Shown here piece after piece: positions 12,086-23,410 of a stretch of 64,000 nucleotides of DNA. Where the stretch lies: assembly GCA_028829895.1 (NCBI GenBank), contig JALGAQ010000009.1:2356001-2420000 (forward strand). The letters run 5' to 3'. The notes beneath the pieces were generated by a model. That model had not been told where the DNA came from and made no database searches. It worked only from the letters and a program-made list of their open reading frames with translations. Numbering within the stretch: position 1 is the first letter of the stretch; every line of letters begins with the position of its first letter. The stretch comes from Sinotaia quadrata. Its lineage: Eukaryota; Mollusca; Gastropoda; Architaenioglossa; Viviparidae. The position numbers were made by a program, and so were the translations under genes.

Positions 12086-13328
12086 TATGTAGCATTAATC
12101 GTTTAATTTCCTTTCGTTTTTATATTCGTTGGGTCTACATCGCAGTAGTTGGCTACTATGAGGAAAACGGTACTGATCAAAAGATGTTTATTCTAGCAGA
12201 GTAGGCGTTACGTCTGTCTATCACAAACAATATTATATAATAGGTGCTATATAGGTCAGTACATCATTTGAAGTGCCACTAAAACAAGGGAATAACATTT
12301 AGGTTCATCTCGACCGTTTGGGTAAATCGAGGGACATGTGAGAAACGGGCGAGTATTCATCTACACAACATAGAATCGGTTTCGATGTCTAAATGAGTGG
12401 TAGTGCCAACTCATGTTAATGGAAACACAACCATAAATCAAATATGCAGTGATCTGCCAGGTACGTGAACAGTTGTGCATTGTCTGGCTTTCTCTGTTAC
12501 GCTAGGTACTGGAACTTTTGATTCAGACTCCGCTAACAGTTTGAGCTTTATTCAGGACAGGCACGGTTCGGATGACATAAAACGATGCATGATATTTGGG
12601 AACTGTGAAGTGTCCGTCGCGGCTTATGTGTTTCAACTGGTCATTTCATTTAGATCCGGTGTCCCAGTTCTGCTCGAAGTGCTAATGTACATAAGAGAAA
12701 TGCTGTCTGTTCTAACCACAAGTCTTTTCCCGCTCTTTATCTCCAGTATTTTAATCCTATTTCCAAACTGACGGAGTTACAACTGCTTCACCAAAACTTC
12801 GGTACTCCGATTTATCGTCCGACGTTTGTTTACATGTTGTTTACGAAGATAGGGGTTCCCCTTACCCGGCCATATTAATTTGCTACAAGAGAGTGAGCTC
12901 CGATTGACCTGTGCTCAAGCTACAGCCATTGTGTAGACAAGCAATCTCGTGATCTGCATGAAGATTACCACAACCATCGATATGGCTACCAACGTTCATA
13001 ATTCATAATTCAATGGTATAAAAAGCGAATAACTTTACAAGAACCATTGGGTGTGTGCATACAAGATAGTCAGTATCGAGTAATAAAGCAACAGCATATA
13101 TGCGAGGTTCACAGTATAATCTCTTATGCATCAATATGTGGGTTCGAGGCTCGGGGTACTTTTTATATGTGCCTTTAAGTGGTATTTGAATGGATGTTCA
13201 TTTGAAGCATATGAAATCTATTCCGATAGATTGTTCCACACAAAACAAATACGAACGGATGAAAAGTGCCGCCGGCAGTTTAATTGTGTATGAGTTACAA
13301 CGAAGGATCTGCACTGATACTTTGTACT
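12086..13328. other. No recognisable feature
   Basis: A 98-codon frame at 12475-12771 has no motif and is probably chance. No other structure seen. Confidence 0.35.
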
Positions 13329-14546
13329 TTATGCTCCTCTATGTGAGAACAATGACGTGAGTAGTTGTTGAGGATCAGGTAGGATACGGTAAGTGAGAAC
13401 GAGGTATGCAAGTATCCTATGATGGTTGAAATCCAATATATTCACTGCCTTCATTCGTGCTTCGTAAGGCAAATGCCTCAGTTCTCGTACCATCTTGGTA
13501 GCTCGATGATTGATTTTGTCAAGAAGCTGGACATCCTTCTTCAACCAAGGAGACCAAACCTGAATCGCGTAATTTATCAAAGGTTTCACATATGTAATCA
13601 TTATCCTGGGGAATGTATGAATGGTAAACTTCGAGAAAATTCGCCTGAGCATTGCTAGAACTTGCGATGTACGTTTGTAGACTATTTCACAATGACGAGA
13701 TGATTTCATGTCATTGCTTATCCATAGACCAAGATCCTTTTCCGCTGTTACCCATTGCAGTTGGTGCACACCGAGGAAGTTGAATGTTTTTCCAATATTC
13801 AGCATCTTACGCTTTTCGAAGTTGAAGGGTAACTGGTTTCTCGAGGACCATTGTTGTATTTGGTCGAGGTCGTTTCGAAGCAGTAGACAATCATCAGTAT
13901 TTCGGATTTTTACCCGCGCCTTGACATCATCTGCGAACATTGTGATTTTACAACGAAGGAGAGATGGTAAATCATTCACATAAACGAGGAATAATATTGG
14001 ACCCAACGCTGATCCTTGTGGTACCCCACTTGTAACTGAAATTTGTTTCGAGAGGGCTCCATCTACTCGCGCTCTTATGTACCGTTCATGTAGGTAGCTG
14101 GAAATCCATTTAAGCAAGCTTCCACCAATACCAATGCTCTCGAGTTTATGAAGTGGGAGACTGTGATTGATACGATCGAATGCTTTGGACATGTCCAGGT
14201 AACAAATGTGAACTGTACTGCCATCGTTCACAGTTTTGGTCCAATCGTCTATCGTTACCAGAATATTCGTGAAGCATGAATATTTCCGTCGGAACCAGTG
14301 CTGCATGTCTGTCAGCAATTTGTTTCGTTCTAAGTGCCTTGAACTAGCGTCTGCTACAAAGCTTTCGAGGATTTTTGATATTTTAGGCAGCAGTGTCACT
14401 GGTCTGTAATTAGCAACTTCAGCGCCGTCACCTCCTTTGTAGATTGGTGATATGATTCCACACTTCCATGCACTAGGAACAACACCGGTACTTAACGAAT
14501 TGTTGAACAACTGCTGACTAACTCGTACCTCGCGACATGCGTTCAC
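13329..14546 (-). pseudogene. CR1-type non-LTR retrotransposon reverse transcriptase, 5'-truncated but open ORF
   Basis: 405 uninterrupted codons cover almost the whole RT domain. Visible blocks in order: 'SAWKCGIISPIYKGG' and 'NYRPVTLLP' (fingers), 'CYLDMSKAFDRINH' (block A, first catalytic Asp), 'SGVPQGSALGPILFLVYVNDLP' region (block B), 'MFADDVKA' (block C, the FADD box with two catalytic Asp), and 'DLGLWISNDMKSSRHC' followed by the thumb region. The block order and YVNDLP signature fit the CR1/Jockey group known in trematodes. The N-terminal apurinic-type endonuclease and the last C-terminal residues are missing. It would copy element RNA at a nicked target if complete, but without endonuclease or ORF1 it cannot act alone. 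An intact 1.2-kb frame suggests a fairly recent insertion. It is antisense to the element at 14700. Confidence 0.85.
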
Positions 14547-14699
14547 CCGAGTAAACTAGAAACTATTAAAATAATTATATTAATGCTTTCCACATAATTT
14601 GACACCGCACATCGATTGCTTTAAAACAAAAGAAAATATTCCATGCAATCACGAGGGTTGAGGATGAACGTTTGCAAAATGGGAACTAGAAAGAACTAG

Positions 14700-16790
14700 A
14701 AAGTGCTCTACAGAACTCGAAAAATGGGAAAGCCGCTGATAGAGATGGCATCACAACTGAGATACTGAAAGCTGGAATTCAGACATTTCTAACTCTCGAA
14801 ATTCCACCAACTTTTGATCCAGTGTTGGGAAAAATGAACTGTCCCTCAAGAGATGCGGGACTCAAAGATAATCACATTGTACAAGAACAGAGGAGATCGC
14901 AGTGATTGTTCAAACTACCGCGGTATATCTCTTCTCAATGTCGTCGGCAAAGACTTCGCTCGTGTTGTACTCAAAAGACTCCAAATTCTGGCTGAACGAG
15001 TCTATCCAGAAACTCAGTGTGGATTCCGAGCTGAAAGATTAACCATCGATATGATATTTTCTCTGAGACAACTGCAAGAAAAATGTCGTGAGCAAAACAG
15101 ACAACTTTATGTAGCCTTTGTTGACCTTAGAAAGGCATATGACATGGTCAGTCGAACTGGATTATACAGACTCCTGAAGAAAATCGGCTGCCCTCCAAAA
15201 CTGCTGCAAATGATTATCGCCTTCCATGAAGATATGCAAGGCACGGTGCAATATGATGGCTCAACCTCAAACGCATTCCCCATCAAGAATGGAGAAAAGC
15301 AAGGTTGTGTGCTTGCACCAACACTCTTTGGAATTTTCTTCTCTCTGCTGCTCAGAAATGCGTACAAGAATTCAAAATCCACACCAGGAGTGATGGTGGA
15401 TTAATCAACCCGGCAAGACTTCGAGCAAAAACCAAAAGCAGGAAAGTGTTCATGTGGAATTTATTCTTTGTGGACGATGGGGCTCTGACGGCTGATTCTG
15501 AAGAAGGATTGCAGCGACATATAATTTGTTTTGCCAATGCTTGTAAGGAATTTGGCCTGATCATTAGCTTAAACCAAACCAAGGTCATGGGCCAAGGGGT
15601 TAGAAGTGTGCCGGAAATTCAGATTGATGGACACACACTTGAGGTAGTAAATGAGTTCTCCTATCTGGGATCCACTATCTCTAGTAACCTGTCCTTAGAT
15701 TCCGAAATAAGCAAGCGTATTGGCAAAGCAGCAACAATGATGTCGCGGCTCAATACACGCGTCTGGAGAAACACGATGTTGACTACAAACACGAAGATGC
15801 AAGTCTACAGGTCTTGTGTGCTGAGCACCCTCCTCTACGGCGGTGAAATGTGGTCGCTGTATTCACACCAGCAACGCAGACTCAACGTCTTCCATCTACG
15901 AAATCTATGAAGAATATTACGTTACGCATAAATTGGCAAGATCACATTTCAAACAACGCTGTCTTGCGACGAGCCGGACTAGAGGGTATGTTCGCTCTCC
16001 TGGCTCACTTACGTCTGTTTTGGCTCGGCCACGTGAAACGAATGGACGAAAATCGCATTCCAAAGGCTGTGCTCTTTGGTGAACTCGGCGCGGCCTTCAA
16101 TTCGGCTACACGTCAAAATACCATTCTAGTTGCATGTAGTTCCGATACGGATAAAAGGAGGAATGGAGACGTTTTTGTTAAATTAAACGATGGAGATTTA
16201 CCATGGGAAAATAACGCACAAGTTGCGAATGATGGCAAACGTTTTGTTTTTTAATATTGGAATGCATGTAACTGGCTGAAAATTCATCCCATTTGGGATA
16301 AATAAAGCACTTTTCTTATCTTATCTTATCTTATCAATTGGAAGACCAAAACTAGGCTATATGGGCTTCTGCAAGCGGGAAATGAATAGCGGAGGCATCG
16401 ACCTAGCAAATTGGGAAGAACAAGCAGCGGACCGAAAGAGCTGGATGAGCCTCATCAAGGCAGCAGCTACAAATGTCGACCAAGACCACATGAAGCCTCG
16501 GATCAAAAGAGCAGCCGGACAAAGCTCGTATCTACGAAATCAAGCACCTGCTGTTTGTAGTAACTGTGGAAAACTCTGCCTGTCTAGCATAGGCCACTAC
16601 AGCCACAGACGACGGTGCAGTAGATAAAATAAAATAAATCATGAAAAACTTGGTGAGAATATATATCCAAATGCAAAATTTTTTAATCGGAAGTATAGGC
16701 TTAGAAAAAAATAAAATAAAATAATGTCTGGGGTAACAAAGACCATAGTCATTGGAGACTAATGGTAGCCAATCATTGATGTGCATACGA
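14700..16790 (+). pseudogene. Non-LTR retrotransposon RT to C-terminal zinc finger, frameshifted, with nested insertion
   Basis: Sense fragments of one element: 'GKAADRDGITTEILKAG' (about 14730), then frame 14853-15404 with 'NYRGISLLNVVGK', 'CGFRAERLTIDMIFSLRQLQ', 'YVAFVDLRKAYD' (block A) and 'KQGCVLAPTLFGIFFS' (block B). A frameshift near 15345 moves to frame 15305-15910 with 'LFFVDDGALT' (block C, FVDD instead of FADD) and 'EFSYLGSTISS'. A further frame has 'WQDHISNNAVLRRAGL', 'LFWLGHVKRMDENRIPKAV'. After an unrelated insertion (16087-16335) the C-terminus resumes with 'WEEQAADRKSWMSLIK' and a finger 'CSNCGKLCLSSIGHYSH'. The 3' UTR ends near 16785 ('actaatggtagccaatca'). The endonuclease is missing. 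Clade not resolved (RTE/CR1-related group with C-terminal zinc finger). Related fragments: 205-430, 3818-4435, 60195-60300, 60570-61665. Confidence 0.8.
16087..16335 (+). mobile_element. Nested retroelement 3' tail ending in (TTATC)n
   Basis: It interrupts the C-terminal frame of the surrounding RT element between 'AVLFGEL' and 'GRPKLGYMG'-type sequence. The insert has 'gataaataaagcac' followed by four TTATC units and has no similarity to the host element. It looks like a 5'-truncated non-LTR or SINE-like 3' end. The insertion also replaced about 12 bp of the host element. Confidence 0.6.
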
Positions 16791-16804
16791 GTGATTGAAT
16801 TCAA

Positions 16805-17205
16805 TGTAAATGATTCATTCTGTGCATTCCTCAACTGCCTGTGCTGGTACTCCCAAACCCCTATTTCCATGATTCGTTTATCATACCCCATTTTTTGTTT
16901 TCTTACGTTGGTGACTTTCTCGTCTTGTGAACATGTGACCAGCTACTGATGTAAATCGCAAGTGACTCCTCTTGGCAGTCGTACCTTCTACAAAAGTGAT
17001 CCATCGTGTAAGAGTTCTTCGGAGTGTGTATTCGAAATTTTGAGGTTTGTGTTTATACTGATTTCCTGTTTGATTTATCTAAAATGGCATATAATCTTCT
17101 TTCCAGGAATTCATTTCTTGAATGGAATTTATTTGGGCGCTTATCTCCGAGTCGTAACTTACCTGCTTCGGCAAAGTTAGCTTTAATTGGATAAAGCTTT
17201 CTACA
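16805..17205 (+). mobile_element. 5' LTR of a decayed BEL/Pao element (host element of the 17-21 kb nest)
   Basis: It starts TGTAAATGATTCATTCTGTGC and ends 'aagctttctaca', diverged but colinear with the LTRs at 42648-43069 and 18712-19133 ('gatccatcgtgtaagag', 'ttgaggtttgt'). The gag start codon follows 9 nt later (17215). Confidence 0.6.
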
Positions 17206-17214
17206 TTTCTGACA

Positions 17215-18640
17215 ATGTATCCCCTAGAACCTCGTTTGGGAAAGAAAATTTGGTGTCTTGGATCGCGCGGACTTCCCTAAGGCAGAACACCTCAATGTAA
17301 ACAAGACAACAGCTTGATTTCCTCTGCACCTAGACCTGGTTTATGTCCAGTAATTAGACGGCCATATGCTCATGCTATTTGCGTACATACGATTGATAGC
17401 AAAATTATTTATATGACCCTAAACCTGGTGGCCCTTCTTGCTAATAACCCAAGAGTTGTTCTGGTAATGAGCTTGATAATCCAACGGCCGACGAGATGGA
17501 GGCGAAGATTGACGACGAGGAAAAAAGGGGAAATGCGTCATTTGTTAGCAAGACTGGAGCGCATTGAAATGACAGAGTCTTGGAGACGAGCCACGTGAAA
17601 CAAGGTCTGTTCTGAAGCTGCTGGGTTGAACTGAGCAAGAGGTCATCAAGAGAAAGTCCAGGTAAATGATAGTCTGAAGTTTAGTGAATGCAGGGAGAGA
17701 GAAGAGAGAGATATCTACCATAATCGAACCCCGAGGTGATTACGGTTAAATCAGAACGCCATGCGCGACAAATAGTTATGTACAGACAAGTCTGAATAAC
17801 CAAGTGTCTGTAGCCAAGTTCATGAAGTACGAGACAGTTACTTTATAAAGATTGACACTCAAAAGATAAATGATAAAAACATTGGCCGTCCATGAAAGTA
17901 CAACTCCCGTTGTCGTACTGCGCTGCATGGACGATCATAACTCACATTGATGGGCGGAAGATCATTGCAGTGAGTGAGGCACGTAGACAGTTGTTACTGT
18001 GTTAAGTGGTCGTGACCCTAACAACGCAGCCCCTCGGCACATGATAGCGACTCTAACAATTCGGCTTGCTGGAACATGTAGGAAATTCCAACTTAAGCAC
18101 GTTAAAGGGTATACTATAAATTCACTTCGGACCCCAGCCTCTATGATGAACATCAATGTGTTCAGAACTGGAGTGTTTCGTAGAGAAGAGGTGGAATCGT
18201 TCGATGGTAATCAACGATGCTAGTAAAAGTTTCGCTACTACGTCTACTTCAGTCAGTCTGGAGAGGTTATCTCGGAAATAGAAAGCAACAAATCGGAGCA
18301 CGGTCACGCTACGGCGTGGGAGTTGCTCGGAAAAGTATACGGTAGAGACCAGCTAGTTGCGAATGTGAATATAAAAGAGAATCATAAAGAGAATTATCAA
18401 GATGTAACAATATAGTACTGAATCACTATTATGCTTGGCGATGCGGATGTGTAACTGTTACATAACATTGCAGCAACGAAATCGCCCAGTTAGACGCCTT
18501 GGCCACTCTCCCGAATGATTCCAAAAAAGGATGGACTAGACTTGCAAAGAGAGGTCAACATTGGGAATTGACGTTCACTTTATAGATCTTTGCAAGTTTG
18601 TAGTGAAGGCAAGTCAGGCAGGGTAGTCCAGCCGGTATGT
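17215..18640 (+). pseudogene. Decayed BEL/Pao gag
   Basis: Fragments match the gag of the element at 42648-49439 in order: a start region 'MYPLEPRLGKKIW', a patch near 17330 ('PGLCPVIRRPYAH', compare 'PGSCPTIRQPHLV'), then after an LTR-like insertion (17715-18086) 'LKHVKGYTINS' and 'EEVESFDGN', then 'HATAWELLGKVYGRDQ' near 18310-18355 and a last part near 18500-18620. Many stops and frameshifts. The frame is broken again at 18712, where a second BEL element is inserted; it resumes after 20991 (zinc-knuckle and protease region). The DUF1759-type capsid protein would form the particle if intact. Confidence 0.65.
17715..18086 (+). repeat. LTR-like dispersed repeat, copy 2, inserted in gag
   Basis: It shares ordered blocks with 10735-11066 ('gcgacaaatag', 'gcgactctaacaattcgg', 'gaaattcca'). 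The gag frame is readable on both sides, so this piece is an insertion. Family unknown; no coding sequence. Confidence 0.5.
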
Positions 18641-18711
18641 GCAACCACTAGCACCATAAAGGAGAGGGTAGCCACGCGCCATTGAGGCCCATTAACCGGG
18701 TGTATCGGGGT

Positions 18712-19133
18712 TGTAGAAGAATTCCCCCTGTGAATTCCCAATTCGTCTTACTGGCACCCCAACCCCCATATTGAGCTGATTTTTGTTTACATACATTTCT
18801 TGTTTGTGACCTTATTGACCTTCGTTTTGGTGACAGCGTGAATGTTGGACTGGTGTATCTAGCAAGTGCTCCCTCTTTTTCGAATAACTTTGATAAATCT
18901 TTCCAGTTGTGTTTGCTGTGTTGGTGATCCATTGTGTGAGGTTTGTTCGGGGTATATATTCGAACTTTTGAGGTTTGTGATGTACTCCTTTAATTGTATA
19001 TTTTATTTAGAATCGCATGTATATAAGTGCTTATCTAGGAACTTGGTTCTTGATTGATATTTATTGGGTGCATATCTGCGGGTTTGAGCATACCTGCAAC
19101 GGCAGAGGGAAATTATTTGGAAATCTTCTTACA
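18712..19133 (+). repeat. 5' LTR, subfamily C
   Basis: It begins TGTAGAAGAATTCCCCC and ends 'atcttcttaca'. The internal inverted repeat 'cgaactt-ttg-aggtttg' (18961-18977) can pair as RNA with G-U wobbles. Confidence 0.85.
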
Positions 19134-19142
19134 ATTCTCAAA

Positions 19143-20442
19143 ATGTCTTTCCCAAAACTTGGTTTGGGGAAGAATATTTGGGTCGAACACTCAAAAGCCA
19201 CAACGGTATCGATGGATCGATCGGACTTCCCTGATGGAGACCAGACCAATGGACAGAAGATGCGGCAAGTCCCGAATTAAACTTGTGTTTATATGCTTGT
19301 TTCATGTCCTTTAGTTAGGCAAACTTCATTCGTTGACAAAAGTAGTCAGTAAATTCATAGTCAGTGTACCCCCAATGATTACGTTAATAGCCCGAGTTAC
19401 AATATGTGTAGGATTGAGGATTATACTGTCGATATCTCACCTATCCGATTTAGAGAGCGTGGTAGCCATGGTCACGAGAACCCCACTGACTTGAAGCTTA
19501 AAAACGAGAGCTGGAAGGTTGAAAACATAAGAGAAGAAAGGCGTCGAATTTTAGAGGAACAGGAGTGTATTGAATGGATCGAGTTCCTGGACCGAGCGAA
19601 GATCGGTTCTGAAGTTTCAGAGCTGAGCTCAACCAAAGAAAGCCGAGAGAAGGTCCAGATAAACGAGGCTGAGTTGGAGCCCGAGACTAAGTTTGAGTTG
19701 ACATTTGAAGCAGGTGACAATGCTGTTTTGGCTCATGTACCGCTCTGATCAGATGATTTGGTCGTTCCACAGTCCCAGTATGAGGGCTGCGTGTACTCTG
19801 ATTTAATTACGTTCCCTCCAGTTGTGGAATCCACGGAGATTAACTTGCCTTCTTTTCTGCCCACAAGAGCAGATATTGTAACCAAAGATGATGTTAGCTC
19901 TTCGAACGACGTGTTTCCCAATGTTTCGTTGCATGACGAATCTCACTTTTCTTGTGATTCTGCGGCGGGATTAGGCGACATCTCTAAACTGTTCGACTCT
20001 CATCACGCTGGGGTAACTGTTTTCTCGAGACTTCATTTCGATCATCTGGAACAGTTTTCTCCGGAATATCTCTGATGCTGTTCATGACTCAGATTTACTT
20101 TATACACATAAGGTTGAAGCTGCGGCCTTTGAAGAATCTTCAAGAAATTCTTTGCGATCAGACACTCTTATTGGTCGCACGTTCGACGCCTCAGCTCTCG
20201 AAGTTAATCACGCCGTGCTATCTCTCCAAGCTGGAACAAGCGAAAAATGGCCGCTCCCAAATAATTCACCGCATTATGGCAAGAATCAATCGTCAAGCTC
20301 CGACATTGTTGATCTTCATTTGTGTTTAACGGGATACAATAAGAAGGATGTGTTTAATAGTAGGCTGTCGGTTGTAGTCGCCCGACTCTCTAAGGGGCTG
20401 GCTCCCGCTGTTGTAGCAAGAGTTATAATTGTACTATTTTAG
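19143..20442 (+). pseudogene. gag N-terminus fused to an unrecognised acidic ORF module
   Basis: The first ORF starts 9 nt after the 5' LTR (MSFPKLGLGKNIWVEH) and stops at about 19280. From 19404 the frame is open to 20075 with a single TGA (19746-19748). Its first part is gag-like ('REERRRILEEQECIEWIEFLDR', compare 'EKRQERRCRMVEELEIMDR'). The rest is an acidic region that matches nothing I know in gag or pol: 'EVSELSSTKESREK', 'PQSQYEGCVYSDL', 'DVSSSNDVFPNVS', 'GLGDISKLFDSH'. A frameshift leads to 20152-20442 with 'NKKDVFNSRLSVVV'. The same module is present at about 55480-56298 in another element. No transmembrane segment, signal peptide or zinc finger is visible in the module. Confidence 0.65.
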
Positions 20443-20462
20443 TGTGAGCCAGCGCAGGGCAC
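20385..20462 (+). promoter_or_regulatory. Conserved 3' UTR stem-loop of BEL element (copy C1)
   Basis: GCTGGCTC (20397-20404) pairs with GAGCCAGC (20446-20453). Between them lies a conserved 'agttataattgtactatt' and a small inner hairpin GCTG-TTG-TAGC. Related positions occur at 48827-48899, 50448-50504 and 56370-56442 with different but compensating bases. Confidence 0.6.
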
Positions 20463-20570
20463 AGCCGTACGTCGGTGGGCGGCGGCGACAACCAAGACGC
20501 TGGTTGGGGGTGATAAGGGACATTGATCCAGGCCAGGAGGAGTTGAAATCGTGGCCGATTTAGTGCGTGG

Positions 20571-20991
20571 GATAGAAGAATTCCCCCTGTGAATTCCCAA
20601 TTCGTCTTGCTGGCACCCCAACCCCCATATTGAGCTGATTTTGTTTACATACATTTCTTGTTTGTGACCTTATTGACCTTCGTTTTGGTGACAGCGTGAA
20701 TGTTGGACTGGTGTATCTAGCAAGTGCTCCCTCTTTTTCGAATAACTTTGATAAATCTTTCCAGTTGTGTTTGCTGTGTTGGTGATCCATTGTGTGAGGT
20801 TTGTTCGGGGTATATATTCGAACTTTTGAGGTTTGTGATGTACTCCTTTAATTGTATATTTTATTTAGAATCGCATGTATATAAGTGCTTATCTAGGAAC
20901 TTGGTTCTTGATTGATATTTATTGGGTGCATATCTGCGGGTTTGAGCATACCTGCAACGGCAGAGGGAAATTATTTGGATTACTTCTTACA
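20571..20991 (+). repeat. 3' LTR, subfamily C
   Basis: Near-copy of 18712-19133. The first dinucleotide is GA instead of TG. Confidence 0.85.
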
Positions 20992-20996
20992 GCGGT

Positions 20997-21438
20997 TCTT
21001 TTTAATGTGAGAATTCTTAACCAAAATAAGAGAAGTTTCATGCCCTCTCTGCCGCATGCCTGAAGGACGCTCTGTCAAACGTTTATCAAAATGTACCATT
21101 CACAACTATGGGGTGCGGTGCGATGCCATGCGCTATGGTTCAGAGCGGAAATGCTGCGAATTATTCCCAGATGATAAACCGTGTGATGTAAGGAGCAACA
21201 CTACCGTCTGTTGCACTATATTCAACCGGAAACGAAGACCGACTCGAAGGATAGCATTTGTGGCTTAACCACTCTGTGTAGCAGTAGGAATGTCCGCCTA
21301 GATTGTGCTACCAGTTCGCATTGTGGGCACCAAGAGGTCACTGATCTTAAACGCCCTTCTTGCAAATGCCTCCGACATTACACTGATCGATGAGAAGGCA
21401 ACCGGAGAATTGGTCGCTAGTGGAATAGAAACACCCAT
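20997..21438 (+). pseudogene. Decayed BEL/Pao gag end and protease (continuation of host element)
   Basis: Translation near 21310-21410 gives 'RIVGTKRSLILNALLANASDITLIDEK', partly quoted here as NALLANASDITLIDE, matching the protease region of the 42-49 kb element ('NALQDNGSDITLIDE'). The catalytic D-x-G is changed to N-A-S, so this protease is dead. The stretch is cut off at 21439 by an antisense LTR. Confidence 0.6.
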
Positions 21439-21880
21439 TGTATCTTCTATCTGTTGATAGGAGTCTCAGAGTTGCAGAGAACCTGGAGAGATGCGCTAGT
21501 CCCGTCCAACAAGAATACAAATATTCTATCGGCACTATTTATGCGATTCTAAGTAATAAACAATAATACAAGGTATATACACATTACCTCAAAGATTCAC
21601 GTTAACCAGTAAAGACCAACGCAAATAAAGAACTCTCAACAGGGAAATGATTATTGTCTATAACCGATCGTCAATGGGGTAAACAAATAATGAAAGTTAC
21701 CTCGGAGCTAACGTTCTTAGCACTTGTTAGTCACACGTCACCAGTCAAACTGTGTTAATCGTGAAGTTGTACGCCGACATTAAAACAAATGGTCAGGGGT
21801 ATGTGGGGATCAGGGCAATGACAGGAACAGGGTTGGGGCTTGTGTTGAGATGGACAGGAATGAATTCGGATTCTTCTACA
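21439..21880 (-). repeat. 3' LTR of antisense BEL/Pao element, subfamily B
   Basis: Read on the minus strand it begins TGTAGAAGAATCC and ends with GATACA. It matches the solo LTRs at 25311-25747, 26174-26615 and 44446-44880. On the minus strand it is preceded by the polypurine tract GATTTGGGGGGCGG. Confidence 0.85.
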
Positions 21881-21937
21881 CCGCCCCCCAAATCGGTGAC
21901 GATTTCTAACCCTCTGCGAGGCCAGCTCATGTCAGAC

Positions 21938-23398
21938 TTATTCGGATCCCTCTATGAGACACGGTTTTCTAATGTCCTTCCTTAAGCTCCCGTCCTTGGC
22001 CCGAACTACCGCGCCTCTTACCGCACCATCGCTTGAAGCTTCGCATGTCTCTACGACACCTGACGGCCACCTATCGCGTGGTAGTTGTTCATTTAGCAGC
22101 AGCACCACGTCCCCGGGACGAAGGTTTTGTTGTTTCAGCAGCCATTTGTCTCACTAACAAGGTAGGCACATACTCGTTGACCCATCGCCGCCAGAACAGC
22201 TCCGTCAGGTAGTTTGCCTGATGCCATCGTTTCGCATAGCGTGCGGTCATAGTTGGAGGCACAATAGATGTTACATTTGCTCGGAGCAGCAGTAGGTCGT
22301 TAGGCGACAGAGCTAGTTGATCCTTCACGTCGGATTTCACTGGGAATAGCGGTCTGTTGTTTAGGATACGCTCGGCTTCGGCAACTACCGTGGTCAACCC
22401 TTCGACGCTCGGGGTTTGCTCTCGTGTCAGCGAATTAATTACCAGCTTCACTGATCGTATTAATCTTTCCCATATCACACCTCGATGAATCGCGTGCGGG
22501 GGGTTGAAGTGCCATTTCACCGGGTATACCAAGAGCTGGTCGTTAATCTTTTTTTGCGAGAGACCACTTAGGGCGGATTTCATTTCGGATTCTGCTCCCG
22601 CGAAGTTACTACCATTGTCGCTGGACAGTTCCTTGGGAAGACCTCTTCGCGCGATGAATCTGGTGAGCGCCATGATGTCGTCAAGGAGTGAGCTACTTCT
22701 AAGTGTACCGCGCGCGTTTATAGGTACGTGAACAAACAACCGTATCGTTTTTCCAGACTTCTACCGCGTTTCACCGCCATCGGGCCAAAATAATCGATGC
22801 ATACGAACTTAAATGGGTGCCATCCCTTCTGTGTCCTCGCTGCCGGTAGTGGCGCCATGATTTGCTGTAACGGTGGCGCCTGCATTCGCCGACACACGAA
22901 ACAGGCTCCGATGACTCGCTTGACTGCGGCATAACCTTGTACGATCCAATACCGTTTGTGGATAGCGGCAAGTACCTGGGCGCATCCAGTGTGTCCCTCC
23001 ATCAGATGGTAATGTCGAACTATCAGTTCCGTCACGTGGTGTACCTTTGGCATGATTATGAGGTGAATACGTGAAAAAGAGTAGTCAGCATACTGCAGTC
23101 TGCCATCAACGCGCAGGATGCTATCCTGTGTGATGGGGTTCAAACCTTTTAGTTTCACAAGGGTGCGTCGGGTTTCTGGATAAGCGCCAGAAGTAAGTAC
23201 AGATATCTCATCTTGGTACAATTGTCTTTGCACTTCGCAGATAAGTTCGACCTCTGCACCTCGTAGTTCATCTAAGTTGGGTAGACCCAGCCTCAGTCGC
23301 CTGTCCGGGTTCTTATAAACGGCTATCCGGAGAAAACTCTTGAATCTTGCGAACCATGCCAACGCCTTTAGCGCTTTCGTCCAATCGAAGTAATGCAC
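21938..23398 (-). pseudogene. BEL/Pao pol 3' half: integrase and C-terminal domain (antisense)
   Basis: Frame 23398-22718 begins in the linker after RNase H and holds the integrase zinc-binding HHCC ('RHYHLMEGH' ... 'CFVCRR') and the first catalytic Asp ('VCIDYFGPM'). A frameshift near 22735 leads to frame 22739-22089 with the second Asp ('LSSDNGSNF') and the Glu ('HRGVIWERLIRSV'). A second frameshift near 22140 leads to the terminal domain ('GDVVLLLNEQLPRDRWPSG', 'LRKDIRKPC') ending at 21938. All catalytic residues are present; only two frameshifts break it. RT, protease and gag of this copy are missing: at 23411 another BEL element begins. Integrase would join element cDNA to chromosomal DNA. 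Confidence 0.85.
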
Positions 23399-23410
23399 TG
23401 CTAACCGTAT

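Larger units (their letters stand above)
18712..20991 (+). mobile_element. Internally deleted BEL/Pao element (subfamily C) with two LTRs
   Basis: Two nearly identical LTRs (18712-19133 and 20571-20991) differ at only a few positions, so insertion is relatively recent. The flanks are GGGGT (18707-18711) and GCGGT (20992-20996), a 5-bp target duplication with one mismatch. The element sits inside the gag-protease part of an older BEL element. The interior is only about 1.4 kb: gag N-terminus, an unrecognised acidic ORF, a 3' UTR with a stem-loop (20397-20453) and a purine-rich tract before the 3' LTR. RT, RNase H and integrase are absent, so it must have moved using another element's enzymes. 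Confidence 0.85.

Noticed and set aside
12475..12771. 98-codon + strand ORF
   Set aside because: No motif, no splice context; composition consistent with chance.
19134..20570. Envelope gene as explanation of the acidic module
   Set aside because: No signal peptide, transmembrane helix or cysteine pattern is visible; left as unrecognised.
22504..22731. + strand ORFs over the antisense BEL pol (also 24157-24530) and minus ORFs over 43254-48652
   Set aside because: Shadows of the real gag and pol frames on the opposite strand.
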